In this document: one piece after another, positions 46,809 through 59,495 of the stretch
How positions within the stretch are numbered: the first letter of the stretch is position 1
Layout of the letters: the number at the start of each line of letters is the position of its first letter
Assembly: GCA_025738555.1 (NCBI GenBank)
Contig: JAOVFP010000002.1
Coordinates: 124,001 to 188,000 of the forward strand
Direction of reading: 5' to 3'
Length of the DNA: 64,000 bases
Source: Cyathus striatus
Taxonomy: Eukaryota; Basidiomycota; Agaricomycetes; Agaricales; Nidulariaceae
Program-made: the position numbers and the translations under genes
Notes under the pieces: generated by a model
What the model was told of the DNA's origin: nothing
The model's input: only the letters and a program-made list of their open reading frames with translations
The model's database searches: none

Positions 46809-48492
46809 TAGAAATGCTACTATTAAAGACCTGATGTTTTCTTGCTTATTAACGAGTGGAATTGAGTAAGGTCGAAGCGATAGACAGTTGACGCAGAATT
46901 GGCTAGGGCCCCTGAGGGGAGAGATGTATCGGCACATTCGTACCCCACGTCCACGATCGAAAGCAACGGACTGCGCAGCACGCAGCTCAGGCTTCTGCTC
47001 AGTGCACATGTACGTATTGCACTGTCTTCTGCGAAGAAGTACGCATTCATAATGAGATAGTATAGCACGTGCCTGAACTCGCTGGTCTACCATCGCCGAC
47101 TGCAAGTGAGAACTTTCTGGGGCACGTTCGTACTGTACCGGACACTGCGGGCTAAAATTTGGTTCACCATTAGTGAGAGAAGCCGTAGGACACTCGGAGA
47201 CGGTGGCGCGTAGGAGGTAAAATCGTGCGAGAGTAACATGTCGTTGACAGCAGGCTACCGGCTCAACACCTGGGAAACATAAATTGGATGAGGTATTCCG
47301 GCAGAACATGGAAGGGGCGACTCGTACAGTGGGCTTGGACAATATTGCTGGTGGTGGTGAGAGCGCTCAGCGCGAATGTGTGCTCGGCTTTAGCTGAGGT
47401 AAGTAGTAGCTGCTGCTGCGTTTAGCTTGAACACATGAGAAAGAAGGGGATTTCAGGAGAGAATATGGCGTCTATGCAGGTGATTGAGAGTAAGTTGAAG
47501 TAAAGGTGAGTCACTGATGATGCAACGTACGACAAGACCTGGACCAGATAAAGTTTCTCCCTATCAATCGCCCTGAAAAGGATCCCTTATCAATGTGCTC
47601 TTCTACTGTCCTCGTTGATGAGATCTTTGTTCAAGAATATTCGAGCTTTGGTGGATTGAGTGTGCTGCGTATAGCCTGGTGAGAGGAATCAGTTGATCGT
47701 ATGCGCCTACTTGGTGCCTTCTGACCTGTATTATTTGCTTTTCTAATATGAGGAACCTATGGTTTGGAAGACGGTGATGATGCTTAACACGTAATGTGTA
47801 ACTAGCCTCTTTCCTAGTGTCGACCTGTCAATAGTTCATTAGTTGAGTTAATCGACAATAAAACGCACCATTAACTCAGGCCCAGGTTATTTCCGTCGTA
47901 GTGAGTTTCGCGCCTTTTAACTGGTCTACAACTGGAATCGTATAGTACAGAAACGACATGCGAAATTGCAAGATACCGAGTGACCGCACGGAGCACTGAG
48001 TTGGCACTGAGCAGAATGATGCTGTGTGCAGCATTGTTTATATTTATTATGAGTTTATGAGTTGTATGCATACAACACGTAATGCAAACAAAACTCATTG
48101 TTTACATGTAACATAAATAAACACCTACGATGTTGAACCGTTTCGTAACTCGTCGTATTGGTATCATCCTGGATCCCTCCGTCTAGTCTCCTTTTCTTAA
48201 GACGAAATAGCCCATTGTCCCAAACTCTATTCCTCAAGGCGTCATAGGGGGTCATGCAGGAGATATCGTCAAAGCGCCTCATTGCCAGCAAGATATTGAT
48301 AAATTACCAAACGCAACTGAAGAACATGTTTCTGATGCTTGTAAATACGTTGTCCAGGGTAAACACTGTATTCTTCTATATATATTTTGCCATTTAAATG
48401 TGATTTATGTTGCCACCAGAGTCAAATGAACGTTCACTCGAATCCTCAGGGGAACCATTGTGGTTTACCAGGGGAATGGCCGCCTTTGAAAC
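46809..48492. other. intergenic, one long unassigned frame
   Basis: A 182-codon reverse frame at 46794-47342 is Cys/Arg-rich without recognisable motifs and is probably accidental. The frame at 48055-48291 is likewise unassigned. Confidence 0.35.
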
Positions 48493-48809
48493 ATGAGTGC
48501 ACGAATGCTTCGATCAACTAAAGGCTCAGTTGAAAATATCAATAATAGTCTTGGGCATATATGGAGTGGTCTTGGGCGTATAGAGAATGGTGTTGGGCAA
48601 CATCTTGAGCAAATGGGAAATCGTCTTGAAACTCGTATCGGGGAGGTGGAAGCCGTCTACAAATGTATAGAAAAAACATTATCCATTGTAGGCCTGTGCA
48701 TGGGTCGATCCGCCACAATCCGGTATCCGAATTATGGCTATTCGCCGGATATGGATACGGATCGAAGATTAATACGGATTTTGGCTGCCATCCGTACTCA
48801 TCCGTACTA
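48493..48809. other. A short ORF and repeated ATCCGTA-type motifs
   Basis: The forward frame from 48493 begins with heptad-like sequence (NNSLGHIWSGLGRIENG) but soon enters repeats of ATCCG/CGGAT (48710-48808). GTAGGCCTGTGCATGGGTC at about 48688 resembles the terminus of some hAT elements; no opposite end was found. Confidence 0.35.
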
Positions 48810-49884
48810 CAGTTGGGGTCACGCAAACACCACCAATTTTATATCTCGACAACGCGAATTTTTGGGCACAAACTGACTTCAGATTCAGAATCAGCAACCT
48901 CAGAAACATCCAAAAACGATGTTTTCGGAAAATTCCCACGAGAAAATAGGTTGGCCAAAATTTTTGACCAAAAAATTGACATGTTACAGGGTCCAAATCT
49001 ACCTGAGTCAGGCTGTGGACTGTATTAAAAACCTATTATGGTATAGGAGGGAACTGACAAGTCTCGGGAAACCCAATTTTTGGTCCAAAACTACTCAAAT
49101 TTATAACTACATACATAATAAGTATGCCCTATCTAAATTAACTGCCAAACAAAGGACACGCATCATGCTGACACATCAGAGGTTGCTGACCAAGTCTGTC
49201 AGCCTGGTGCGCGCTGAACCCCTACAGAGGGTACTAAATAGTAAATGCATTGACAATTGTCTACTCCACTAGTTGCTGCTTTGATATCTTTGATGGCTCA
49301 GAGTTCAAAATTGAGTTAATGTTACAAGTTCTCATCAACATAGTATTTATAATAAATCTATGACTTGTCAAGAATTAAATAGTTAAGTTTGCAGTAATTA
49401 GTATATGACACTACTTGGTTACATATATCTTAATAGTATAGTATTTACTTGCAGTCTACCAAAGTTTTAGATTTCTGCTGCTTCTACCACAATGTTACTC
49501 AATAAATTATTTGAGCAAGATTTAATACATTTTAAAGGATTTTAGGGCATTTTTCATAGTGTATACTATAGGTATGGCCAGTTACTTAGCCATTTTTTAG
49601 TGCGGGAACCGGTACTCCGGTGGGGGTTATTTTAACGGAATCATAACTAGATTAATGAAAGGATGCCGAAAATGATTTTTTCGAGATTTTACCTGTTTTT
49701 TTCGGCGATGGCCAAATTTTTGGGTCAAAAATGCAAAAAATCGGCCTGAGCGAAATCGGCTCGTGGAAATCAAAAGCAAACCCTCAAAATATGCTATTCC
49801 GATGGTTTTCGGAGGCCAGAAGGCACTGTGGGTGTGGGAAAAAATCAACCAAAAAAGTTGGTGGTGTTTGCGTGACCCCAACTG
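48810..49884. mobile_element. pogo/Tc1-type MITE (TA target)
   Basis: Inverted termini CAGTTGGGGTCACGCAAACA, continuing CCACCAA, at 48810 and ending at 49884. TA dinucleotides lie at 48808-48809 and 49885-49886. Further symmetric A/T-rich segments lie inside both ends. The 1075-bp interior has no transposase. The CAGT start and TA duplication fit the pogo/Tc1-mariner group. Confidence 0.8.
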
Positions 49885-49886
49885 TA

Positions 49887-50744
49887 GCAGTTACTGCTGC
49901 TGATCTAGATCCTAGTCAATCTAGCATAAAATGTGAATTTTCCGCTCCAGTATCTACTTTTCAAAAATTAAATGCGTGTGTTGCATTATGTATCTGTTTT
50001 GTATTATATCAGACTTTGAATCAGAATTTTTAACACCATATTCGATATGCTATGAATATTTTCATGACTATTTTGTTAACCAAAACCTGGTCAGTACATA
50101 CTTAGTACCTAGGATCCTGGCAGGGTCCCGGCTAGCATCGATTACTAATACTACAGTCATCAACCATTACACATGACAACAAAACTTGAAGTTGTGATTC
50201 CACATTATCTAGTACATATTCTACTATAAAAATTGTACATATGGATAGATACAATCATATAGAATCACTTTGTATAATTTTTACCGCGCTGTGTTTTAGT
50301 AGGGAACGAACATTCGCAAAATAGTTGAGGGGACTGGATTCTGATCAAAACCACGTGGCGTGACAGCCGCTGATGGCAATACAGTTTATTACAAACACTT
50401 CAAAATTAAAGATTGCCGAAGTCCGGATCATTAATATAAACAAAACCTCCTTGTCTCGCAACACTGAGCACTTCAGATTTCTAGTGATATCAGAGAACAT
50501 AGATGCACTTTACTCATAAAAACATTTATACAGGTTTAATACATTGAATCATAGCTACTTATACTATAAAACAGTTAAATTAGGTACCTTTATTGAGTAA
50601 TACATGCCATGTATTTTTTGGAAATCTCATGTTTGGGGTAACTCTCCAACTTAATTTATGTGTCATATATCTATTTCAATATATATCTGTAAAAATACTG
50701 TTGGAACTCATTACTGGGATACTAGGCCTAAAAATACAAAAAGA
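49887..50744. other. AT-rich spacer
   Basis: No gene or repeat boundary is recognised apart from A/T-rich low-complexity sequence. Confidence 0.35.
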
Positions 50745-51500
50745 ATTGTACAGTGCCATCAGCGACTTCCCGGCATCTGATTTGGCAGGGAGCCATCATT
50801 TTTGGTAAAACTTAAACTACATTTTATAATTGTGTCCTTTCACTTCAGAAATACATTTAATGGCATTAGATAGACTTGTTCTAATGATGATGTGCTTCCC
50901 AAGTTGATTGGACAACTTTTTTTTCTTTTTTTCCCCGGGCGGCCAGAAAAATGAAACATGATGTATTATGTAATGATTAATTACCATATATGGTATACAT
51001 TACATAATCGCATCACCTCAATTCTAAGCTCGAGTGATGATGTCCATCCAAATACTTTGAGGTATACAAAGGTGTAAAGTATATTTTTTAACCATGTATG
51101 CATCCTGTTGGATGTTAAGTTCAATTCTACAGTGCCATCAGTCACTTCTCAACACCTGATTTGGCAGGGAGCCATCAATTTTTGTCAAACTCGAACTACA
51201 TTTCGGCAACTTATTTAATTGTCACAGAATCATGTTTAATGGTGATATATAGGCTAGTTCTATCTTTACTGTGCTTTTCAAGTCAATTGGATGATTTTTT
51301 TCTTCAGCCTTGGAAAAAGTGAAGCAAGACATATTACATAATATTATTATGTAATATATGCAAACATTCTCATGCTAAAGCTACCCTAAGGTCCTCTCTT
51401 GAACTTCCACTGCAGCAGCTACATACCTTAAATGGCAATAATTCATTCAAATACCCATTTTGAGTGACGAGACCACTATTTCATGATATTTCATTAGTAT
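50745..51500 (+). repeat. diverged tandem duplication, period about 378 bp
   Basis: TACAGTGCCATCAG occurs at about 50750 and 51128. It is followed in both copies by CTGATTTGGCAGGGAGCCATCA, similar downstream sequence and a TATTA-R-TAATRATTA-type AT block. There is no coding potential. It may be a remnant of a larger satellite or of an element with internal duplication. Confidence 0.65.
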
Positions 51501-51755
51501 TTTAGCCTAGTACATCTGGAAATAACCGTGATTGATCCCCAATTTTTTTCGGTCAGCCATAGAGAACTGAAACACCGTGGGAAAAAACGAGATGACACCG
51601 TAAATCGCGTTTTTTTGGTGGGTTTCCTTCCCAAAAAAATATCAAAAAAATGTACAAAAATTTTCTTAACCTAAAACGGGATGTGTAAGGGAGGTGCCCG
51701 TTGGCACTGTAGATCTATTGAGTCCGCTTACGTCAATGACTCATGTGATATTGAA

Positions 51756-52642
51756 AGGTTCTTGCTTTGTCACTGTGTAATACCGAAAGCCTTTGCAATA
51801 TACATGTACAAACACCGTTGCAGCACAACTCTTGGTCTCCGCTATCGATGGCCCTTCAGTGCTTCAGCTTCAAGTTCCAATCCCTTCCTCGTCGCCAGCC
51901 CCGTCCTCCACACCCAATGGACACCATCCAACTTAATCTATGACTCATCGACGTTCCACCCCTGTATAATCATTCCATAGAGAAGTGAAATCTAGTCCAA
52001 GGTTCTCAATGTCATCCAGAGACAATTCTGCTACATTATGCCACGATGAAAGCGCAGATTTAGGTGAGCGGTGTACTTCCATTGTTCACTAGTGATCGAT
52101 ATCCTCAAGCCTCCTTTAAGCTTTCCCTCAGCTCTCCCCAGCCAGCCGAGCAGAACACGCCGAGCATACGACCCTACACCCTGCACCGAGCTCAACTGCC
52201 ACTGCCATACGCCTCCTCTTCACCTCCTCATGTTTACGGAGTCTAGGACGCGCGAGGAGAAGACGAAGGAGATGGATAGGTTTAATAGGGTAGGGATGGC
52301 ATCGAGGGCTGTGATCCTTCATTTGCTATGACGCTACGGGCCGGGCTGTATGAGTTCGTTGGGTGAAAGATTGGTCTGGGGTGTGAAGGTAGAGGGTGGG
52401 GTGTGAGATACAGGTGAGTGGTAACGATACATGCAGGAGACTTACTAATGGTTAGATGTAGAGTGTATACATGCATACCACTCATCGCTTCGTGCTGTCG
52501 AATATCAGAACATCGCACAGTGTTATATAGGAGCTCTTCGGTGTATAAGGAAACCTCATTCTACAAAATATATCTGTTGTGAAAGAGACTGAAAAGGGTA
52601 TAGTGCTATGTTATCTATCCAATAGTCAACTTTATCACCATT
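51756..52642 (+). repeat. 0.9-kb duplicated segment, arm 1 (inverted relative to arm 2)
   Basis: About 90% identical by eye to the reverse complement of 62198-63115 over the whole length. Gene-like pieces remain on both strands (for example SSSNPFLVASPVLHTQWTPS forward) but no intact frame. On the reverse strand a TATATAA near 52535 precedes a C-rich leader, as in a basidiomycete promoter. It could be a decayed gene copied with its promoter or a transposon end. Confidence 0.75.
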
Positions 52643-52672
52643 TAACATCCACTATCGACGGAAGAGCTCGAG

Positions 52673-55229
52673 CTAGTCGACACATTGGGTAGGTAGCTTC
52701 CTTGCCTTTCTTCTAATCCTGAGGTGTTTTCCTTTGCTTCCCCCCAACCTTCTCGACGTGTCGTCCTGCGGGTCTGTTTTTCCAAGAACACTCGACCTTG
52801 CAGCACGCTTCAACACATCCGCAGTCCCATTCCTTTCCATCTTGGCCTCCAACTCTGCGACCCCGTGCTCCCGCCACCCAGGAACCGACATTTTCTCCTC
52901 ATATATCTCTAGTCCCTTATCTCCTTCGGTCTCGATCATAGCTTGACCATTATTAATCTTCTCAAATGCCTCGAACTCGATTTAGTACAGAAAAAGCGGA
53001 ATCTTGGGAAACTCAGCTTGAAGCTGAACCAGAATATCACATTCCGTCAAATCTTCGGTTTCGCCTCAACTACTTGAGTAGGAAATCGAGGGATGTTAAC
53101 GAACGATTCAAGTGTTCCGTCTATGAACCTGCTAGCGTCACAAGTTGATGTATGGACACATCGTATGAAAGAATTAACACACAGATCTACCGATCTCTCT
53201 TCAACTGTATCAACTCTCATGCGAGCGATCTGATACTGCCTTTATCCTTCTCGCGCTCTTTCTTCATTACGCCTGCCCAAGTCGTGTTATGGTTCGTAAA
53301 CATCACTAAATTTGTGAAGATCTGATATGGCGGTATGTTTCTCACGAGGTCGATCCAAGATAATGAAGCATTTGTACTGGGTTATAAGCTAGTAGTAACG
53401 GAACTAACATAATATACAAAAATCGCAATCTCCTTGACATATCACACTATGTGCATCTGTAGTTATGAGATTCTTGTCAGGTTGGATGCGCGTTATAACC
53501 GATGATCATTTCATTCGCATATTTTACATAACTTACGAGTTATATATATAGTCTCATATCCCAAACGTTGAGATAGCAATGTAGCATGTCTCATTCCGCA
53601 AAGCCAACACAAAGCAGCTGTGAACAAGCTGTGAATGTGATCAACATGCCGTGGCGGCTGAACCAGACATACTTAGAAGTGCCAAAGTATCCGAACACCT
53701 GTAAGCCCAGCTAACCCCCTCACGCGCGCCCTTTTATTCCAAATGCGGACCTTAACGGAATGGACAAAATGTGGATCATCTGGATGTCTTGGGTCAAGAC
53801 TAAGTACTAGTACGAATTGAGTACGATTGGTATGAACACCAGCGGACACCTGTTCAAGTTCCGGCAGGGACCTATCCCTCCCAAATCGAAACATGTATAG
53901 GTGCATACCCTCATATCCCATACCTCTTAGCATCCCTAATACAGGAATCACCTAGCAGATACAAAGTGTGACATACCTTGGCGGTCTAGCTGCATAAATA
54001 CCTTGGGCATTCTACTTCGCACTTCTCCACCCAATATTTACTCTCTCGTGCAGCATCCTCAATATCATGTATCATATGCTGTAAGGTTTATGTCAGCTCA
54101 TACCACTTACGGCAAATTATACTGCATTATAATGGTGCGCAAGACTCTCCTAAATTTAGTGATGAAGAACTATAATCGTTGGTGTATTCCCTTGAATGTA
54201 AATGTTAGTGTATACGTTAGTGTATGGCTACTCACCTTTAATATAATAATTGAATCTGTTTTTGAAGGGGTGTTGGGTAGGAGTGTTCGTTTAGTTTAGT
54301 CTAGAGCGCGTTAAGATTCCCTAAGTCAACGTGGTTTAACCATGTTAACCGCTAGAGGAAAGGTCAGGTGATCTTTCCCTCAATAACCGTTAGAGCGAGT
54401 CAGTGTTTATTCTATATGTTGATTTAGACTTAGTAGTCTCAATACGAAGGTTTGAAATATTGTTGGCAAAAAGGATGATATTTACGGTGAGTTAATCGAG
54501 TATTTATACAAAATACCAAGTAGCCTCGTGTAATGTATCTAGATGATTCTACTACCATCGCCAGACTTCGATATGATTCATGTGTATGCAAGATAGTTCC
54601 AGTGATGCATAGAATAAGTAAAAAGTAGGGGCATATGCATAGTAGAGTAGTAGTATACTATACTAAGTGAGGGAGTGAGGGATACGAAGGCAAACATAAT
54701 TAATAGAGAATCATATATCATAACAAGTCGGGTGCGGGTACGAGCGCACTGTGTCTGGCATCAACTTGGACGCGTCAGGAGCAATGTATGCCTTCACAAG
54801 TTGAATAAACGGCTCCCCATCCTGCCCATCCATCGCATCTAGCGTAAGGTCGCTCCAATATATCCTATCTGCCTCTGAGTCTGGCTTGTTGATCGACGAC
54901 CTCACTAAGCCTTCCAGCATGTGCTTCCTCCTCTCTGAACTCGATATCGCTTTCCACTTTTGATTAAAAGTATATCCTCTGTATGATGAGGCTACCTCTC
55001 GTTGGGATTCAACGAGGAAGCGTGTATTGTATCTGATATGTGTGAGCAGTATCTCGCATTCTTTGCCATGTGAACACATCATGAGCTCAATACCATATCT
55101 GATCAAGGAATTGTCCTTTACTCGTTCTTCCCAGATGGTGTTCCATCGAACAGGATCAACAGTTGGGTCAGGTCTGTTGTGTGTAGAGGACTAGAGAGAC
55201 TGCGGATCTTGGGGATGTGTTTGAGACAT
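52673..55229 (-). pseudogene. second copy of the MYND gene, decayed and interrupted
   Basis: Homologous to 1-1780 in inverted orientation. It begins at Met 55229 (MSQTHPQDPQ). Defects: TGG to TAG at codon 13; an LTR-like insertion (53285-54725) in the first exon; deletion of the region corresponding to 724-1429 of the intact copy, including the whole MYND finger, with the junction near 53054; TCA to TAA in CTGTACTAAATCGAG near 52980; and an unrelated C-terminus after the conserved LGKT at about 52770. Intron 1 is retained as in the intact copy, so it arose by DNA duplication, not retroposition. Confidence 0.9.
53285..54725. mobile_element. solo-LTR-like insertion, TG...CA with 5-bp TSD
   Basis: Starts TGTTATG and ends CATAACA, a perfect 7-bp inverted terminus. 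It is flanked by AGTCG at 53280-53284 and 54726-54730. The intact gene copy (around 496-510) shows the empty site with one AGTCG, proving the boundaries. TG...CA ends with a 5-bp duplication are diagnostic of LTR retrotransposons. 1441 bp with no polyprotein fits a long solo LTR. The reverse frame at 53673-53951 inside is unassigned. Confidence 0.8.
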
Positions 55230-55305
55230 CACCGCCAGGCTGGGGTAGATTGTAGTAGGAGATTCGAAGACAATAAGAAGCTAAAAATACAGGAGAAGAT
55301 CTCAG

Positions 55306-55346
55306 TCTCATCTAAATACTGAGTCTGACTCAGTATTTATATGAGA
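55306..55346. repeat. 41-bp near-perfect palindrome
   Basis: Arms 55306-55325 and 55327-55346 match at 19 of 20 positions around a single T, with core ACTGAGTCTGACTCAGT. It lies about 80 bp upstream of the MYND pseudogene start, where a regulatory or cruciform-forming site could sit. Nothing more can be said. Confidence 0.6.
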
Positions 55347-57288
55347 TGCTCTACTCTACGAGGTGACCCGTGCTAAAGTGAAAAGCGGCAGTGATCGAAT
55401 TGGTAGAGTGTTGAGGAGAGGGAGAATGAAGAGGTGTGACATGTGACACTCAGTAAAAACGAAAAGTCATGCGCGGCATGCTTCTGTCATTGCCATAGTG
55501 CTTTTCATCATACATTAGGCATGTGCGACAGGGTGTGTGAACTTCAAGAAGACAGATAATTGTCAATCGTTTGCGCTCATGTATTCGACATGCAAAAGTC
55601 ATGTAAAAATCATGCAGTCGGCATGTGTATGATAACTTGTTTGGATACACTTAAGCTTTATTTTCCCCTTTGTTCGGTGATAATAACCTCCGGTTCTGGA
55701 TACATTCTCAGAATACTTGCAGAATATACTACACTTCTCAAATCTCAATAATAACTTGAATGTTATGCACCATTGAAACTCTAATATGATACAGTGTGGC
55801 TATATATTAAAATCCTTCTTACATATGCTGATGATGAGCACATTAGTACGATGACACACAATAGACCAATAGATGGTGTGCTCAACGGCGCGGGAATTGG
55901 TGGCACTTCGAAATCTTACCACCCTCTAGTCAACATCTCTACCCTTGTACTTTGCTCCTTGAAATTCATATCCCTTGATCTTTTCATTACTCAGTTCGCT
56001 CATTTAGGTTCTTCAAGTTCTTCTGTTTCCATTTAAACTAGATATACAACTTATATCTTGCATTATAGCGAAGTTTACACCTTCAGGCATTCTCTTTCGC
56101 TGTTTGTCACATTCTCCTACGCTCAGCTCAATATAACTCGTCCTGCATGTTTCTCTCGTGCCAATTTCACCTCATAATATGTTTTGGGTGCTATCATCTA
56201 TGCTGAGGCACAGATTATTATATTGAAAACGACGTTGAAAGGTGCGTACAGCCGTTTTACCGAAGCTTTTAGATATCGCGAGGGCACAATTACTTGAATG
56301 CAAGATTTGATTCTCCATACGATATATCAAAGATTCAAATCACTTGGTAAGAATAAGCAGTAATGATAGTAACTATACCAACACGCATAAGCTTAGAGAA
56401 CTATTAGAGATCTTAAAGCTCACGAGACGACAGCATAAAATAACTAACTATGTACTAATAGCATCATATCAGAAATAAATAGAAGTATGTATGTTTTAAT
56501 AATACGTTGAGTATGTACTTAATTACATCAAGGTTTGTACTTTAGTCCACACTGAGGCGAACAAGACAAGTGCTTACTGTACAAACAAATGACCTTTATG
56601 TAGGTAGGTAGCCGCTCTTCCTGATCCAAATGCACCCACAAGTGTCGACTACTTCATTCTCCCAGTAACGGACTCCCCAACTCTGACACCCTCTCCCTTT
56701 GACCTCCACTGTATGATACGGTAGCTCTGGCTTTCTCTAAACCCTACCCAGCCCTCTCGTGCAAGCAATGAAGACATGTGAAAGCCGCGAGAGCGAACAC
56801 CAGCACCAACAATCCGGCTCAAGAACCGATGTATACAGTAGACGGAGGTGGTAATTGACTATGGTGTTTTTATTCTTAATCAAGCGCGGGAAAGGTGGGA
56901 TTCGAATGGGGATCTTTCGTTGAGTGCAGGAAATTCCAGTTGGGAAGACAACTATTCGTACGTGACATTACTATCCTGCAGTGTCATATTTTACTCTCTC
57001 TCACTTCAAGCCGTTAAGGGGAATCGCTAAAGGACGGTGCCAGCGCTTGACTACCTCATCAATTGATTGAAGTGTACACCCTGCAATACTTTGCATACCT
57101 CGACGCTCGTAGCACTATAGAAGGCAATGTCTTATTACCTCTTAGTATGCGGAGCCAGGTAGCTATACTAAGTTAGATAGTTACACCCCTGTACATATTT
57201 AAATTACACGTCAACCACAAATGTCGATACCATGCTTGCACCATGTCCAAACCATATCTAATATTAGATTTCAGTACCGCGTCACTAG
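55347..57288. other. intergenic, no gene supported
   Basis: Only short unassigned frames (55450-55650, 55794-56036, 56848-57030). AT-rich. Confidence 0.4.
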
Positions 57289-57354
57289 ATGAGTTATACA
57301 TGTCTATAAGATGAGCTACCCATGTCTACAGGATGAGTTATAAATGTCGACAAG
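57289..57354 (+). repeat. three 22-bp tandem units
   Basis: Units ATGAGTTATACATGTCTATA, ATGAGCTACCCATGTCTACA and ATGAGTTATAAATGTCGACA, each followed by RG. Variant ACATGTC words continue to about 57545. Confidence 0.65.
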
Positions 57355-59104
57355 ATTATTTGGACATGTAGCTTAGATGCTCTGCACATGTCCTATAGAT
57401 GCTTAGTAGCTGTACATTGCACTATTAACTAAAGTCATTTGAATGACTCTTAGCTGTTGCTAGGATGTCCTTCAAGAGCCTTATACATGTCCGAAAAAAG
57501 TGCTTTCCGTCATGCACTAGACATGCATGTCATAGACATGATATTACATGATTTTTCGTATTTACTGAGTGTGACAGGGAGTGTCAATGTCGTACGTTTT
57601 TAGTTAAGCACCAAGCGCTAAGAGCAGATGTCGAGCTTTCAAGGCCTCGGCCCTCGGCCCTCGAGAAAGCCTTAAGCCGAAAAAAAATAGATCTACATAC
57701 ATAGTACATACGCTCTTGAATCCACAAATTTAATATATTGGCAATCCACTGCTTCAAAGCTTCACCGGCATCGCTCGACATTTTAATGTTTATGATATAA
57801 CTTTAAACACCTGCTAAGCTTGTCCTCACCTACTGTACACAGTTGATGCAGGAAATCCAGTGATCTACTGATGGCATTGGTCCACTTCTACTCGTCTTTT
57901 AAGCAACTCGTAACTTTAAACTACTGACAGATGCCTGGATTGCACTAGCGTTGTGCTGAGTAAATAGACGCCAGAACCAAAATCAGCGTCGAAGCTGATG
58001 AGCCGCCTTGCTTACTTATTCTCATTGTATTTAAATTTGCTCATGTTTCTTCTCTGTCCTCCGAGCTCTGAACCAACATCACCCGACGGAATTAGAAGGC
58101 CATCAGGCGTGCCTCAGGATTTTCTAACTAGTCTTGAAACTTCTGAAGGCTGGTACTGCTGGTACGCAGTGTCAAAGACGCGCTTGATTTCTGTTTGGGA
58201 TAATAGACTATATCGTCTAGAACAGTAGATCACAGACATTGATCCCTACAAAGTGTTTATTCATTGAAGAGGGAAACTCGTGTTTGAAGGTTCCTACGCA
58301 AAGAAATGCGAGTCGTTGGCGCGTCCGTCCAACGTAAGGATTCTAAGGTGATGAGATACAATGATCAGCGACGAATACGAAAGAAAACGGATGAGAACTT
58401 CAAGTTTTAAAATTCTGAGATGAAATTTGACTGAGTAGAGTTTGCACGACGAGTTGGAACGAGTAGAACGATGTAGAGCGTTGTAGACAGCGACAGAGAA
58501 CGAAAACGAATCGTTTAGACGAGAACTCGAGATGGTGAACTTCACTGAATTTCGATATACCTAGATGTACAGTTTATATAGAAAAGAAAGAAAGAATATA
58601 CCTAAAAAGAGCGAACTGAGTATAAGTAAGGCCAAGGATAAGATATGAATTGAATAATTGTTCCAAGGAGCCGAAACACGAGTCTGTTTGGAATAGAATG
58701 TAGAGAATGAATTAAAGGATAAGGGGAGAGAGAGAATGTGTTGAAATGTCGATATGGAGATGATTAGGTTTTAAGGTGCCGCTGTTGAGCGGTCTCTCGG
58801 TTACTTGAGTCTGTGTTGTAAACATTCCTGTGGTGGTCTTGGTGTTGAATATATGGTTAGCGTTGTGGCGAAGGGGGTGGAGGTGGAGAGCATCGGGGAG
58901 CGTGTTGAGGTGGCAGAGACGATAGCGTAGACGCACTGTTTCAAGCTTGATGACGTGAACACGTCACGTGACTATACGCGTTCACAGAACTTGTAGAATC
59001 GTTCGTTTCATAGTGCAGGCCGAACGCCTGCTCTACATCATATATTTGGTAAAAATTAAAATGGGATAAGTAATGAAATTTTAATCACTCCTCTGACACA
59101 TCAG
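57355..59104. other. intergenic, no gene supported
   Basis: Frames at 57584-57781 (reverse) and 57998-58228 (forward, hydrophobic start) lack supporting motifs or splice extensions. Confidence 0.35.
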
Positions 59105-59495
59105 ACAAGGTCGAATCCGGGTAAGTTAAATATGGTACAAACAGATTTTGTTAACAATTAGAATGATGATCAAAATGCGTTATTGTGTCAGATTTATGTC
59201 CATATTGTAAGTCGGAATGAACATTTGCCCCGTGTCCCAATTGTTCAAACCGATCATGAATATGTAACAGTCTCATATCCATTGTTAGCCAATCGGAAAA
59301 TTTTCGGTAAGGATATTTTCACACCACATACTTCGACTCTGCTTTATTATCTGTACAATAAACTGATCCACGCTCCCTTTCTGAAATTGTTTATAAATAT
59401 CTGTGAAAAATATATCCAGTGACATAATCTAAATTTTACCTAAATATGTTTGTACCATATTTATCCTTCCCCGATTTTACCCTATCTGAGGTGTG
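59105..59495. mobile_element. candidate MITE abutting the membrane-protein gene
   Basis: Inverted, imperfect ends of about 40 bp share CAGA-Y-A-R-GGT, then a TAAATATGGTACAAAC block (59132-59147 and, inverted, 59448-59463). The interior is AT-rich and non-coding. No clear target duplication was found, so the boundaries are approximate. Its right end overlaps the last codons and stop of the gene at 59482-60751. Confidence 0.5.

Noticed and set aside
46794..47342. 182-codon reverse ORF
   Set aside because: Length alone is not enough; no domain, no intron evidence, odd Cys/Arg composition, and it starts in an A-rich LINE tail.
48688..48708. hAT terminus at GTAGGCCTGTGCATGGGTC
   Set aside because: No inverted partner or target duplication was found within the window.
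52071..52331. 86-codon ORF matched by an 89-codon ORF at 62503-62772
   Set aside because: Similarity comes from the duplicated DNA segment; the frame is kept by chance over a short range and breaks on both sides.
57289..57354. CRISPR-like short tandem repeat
   Set aside because: Contiguous 22-bp units without unique spacers, in a fungal genome; a simple tandem repeat.
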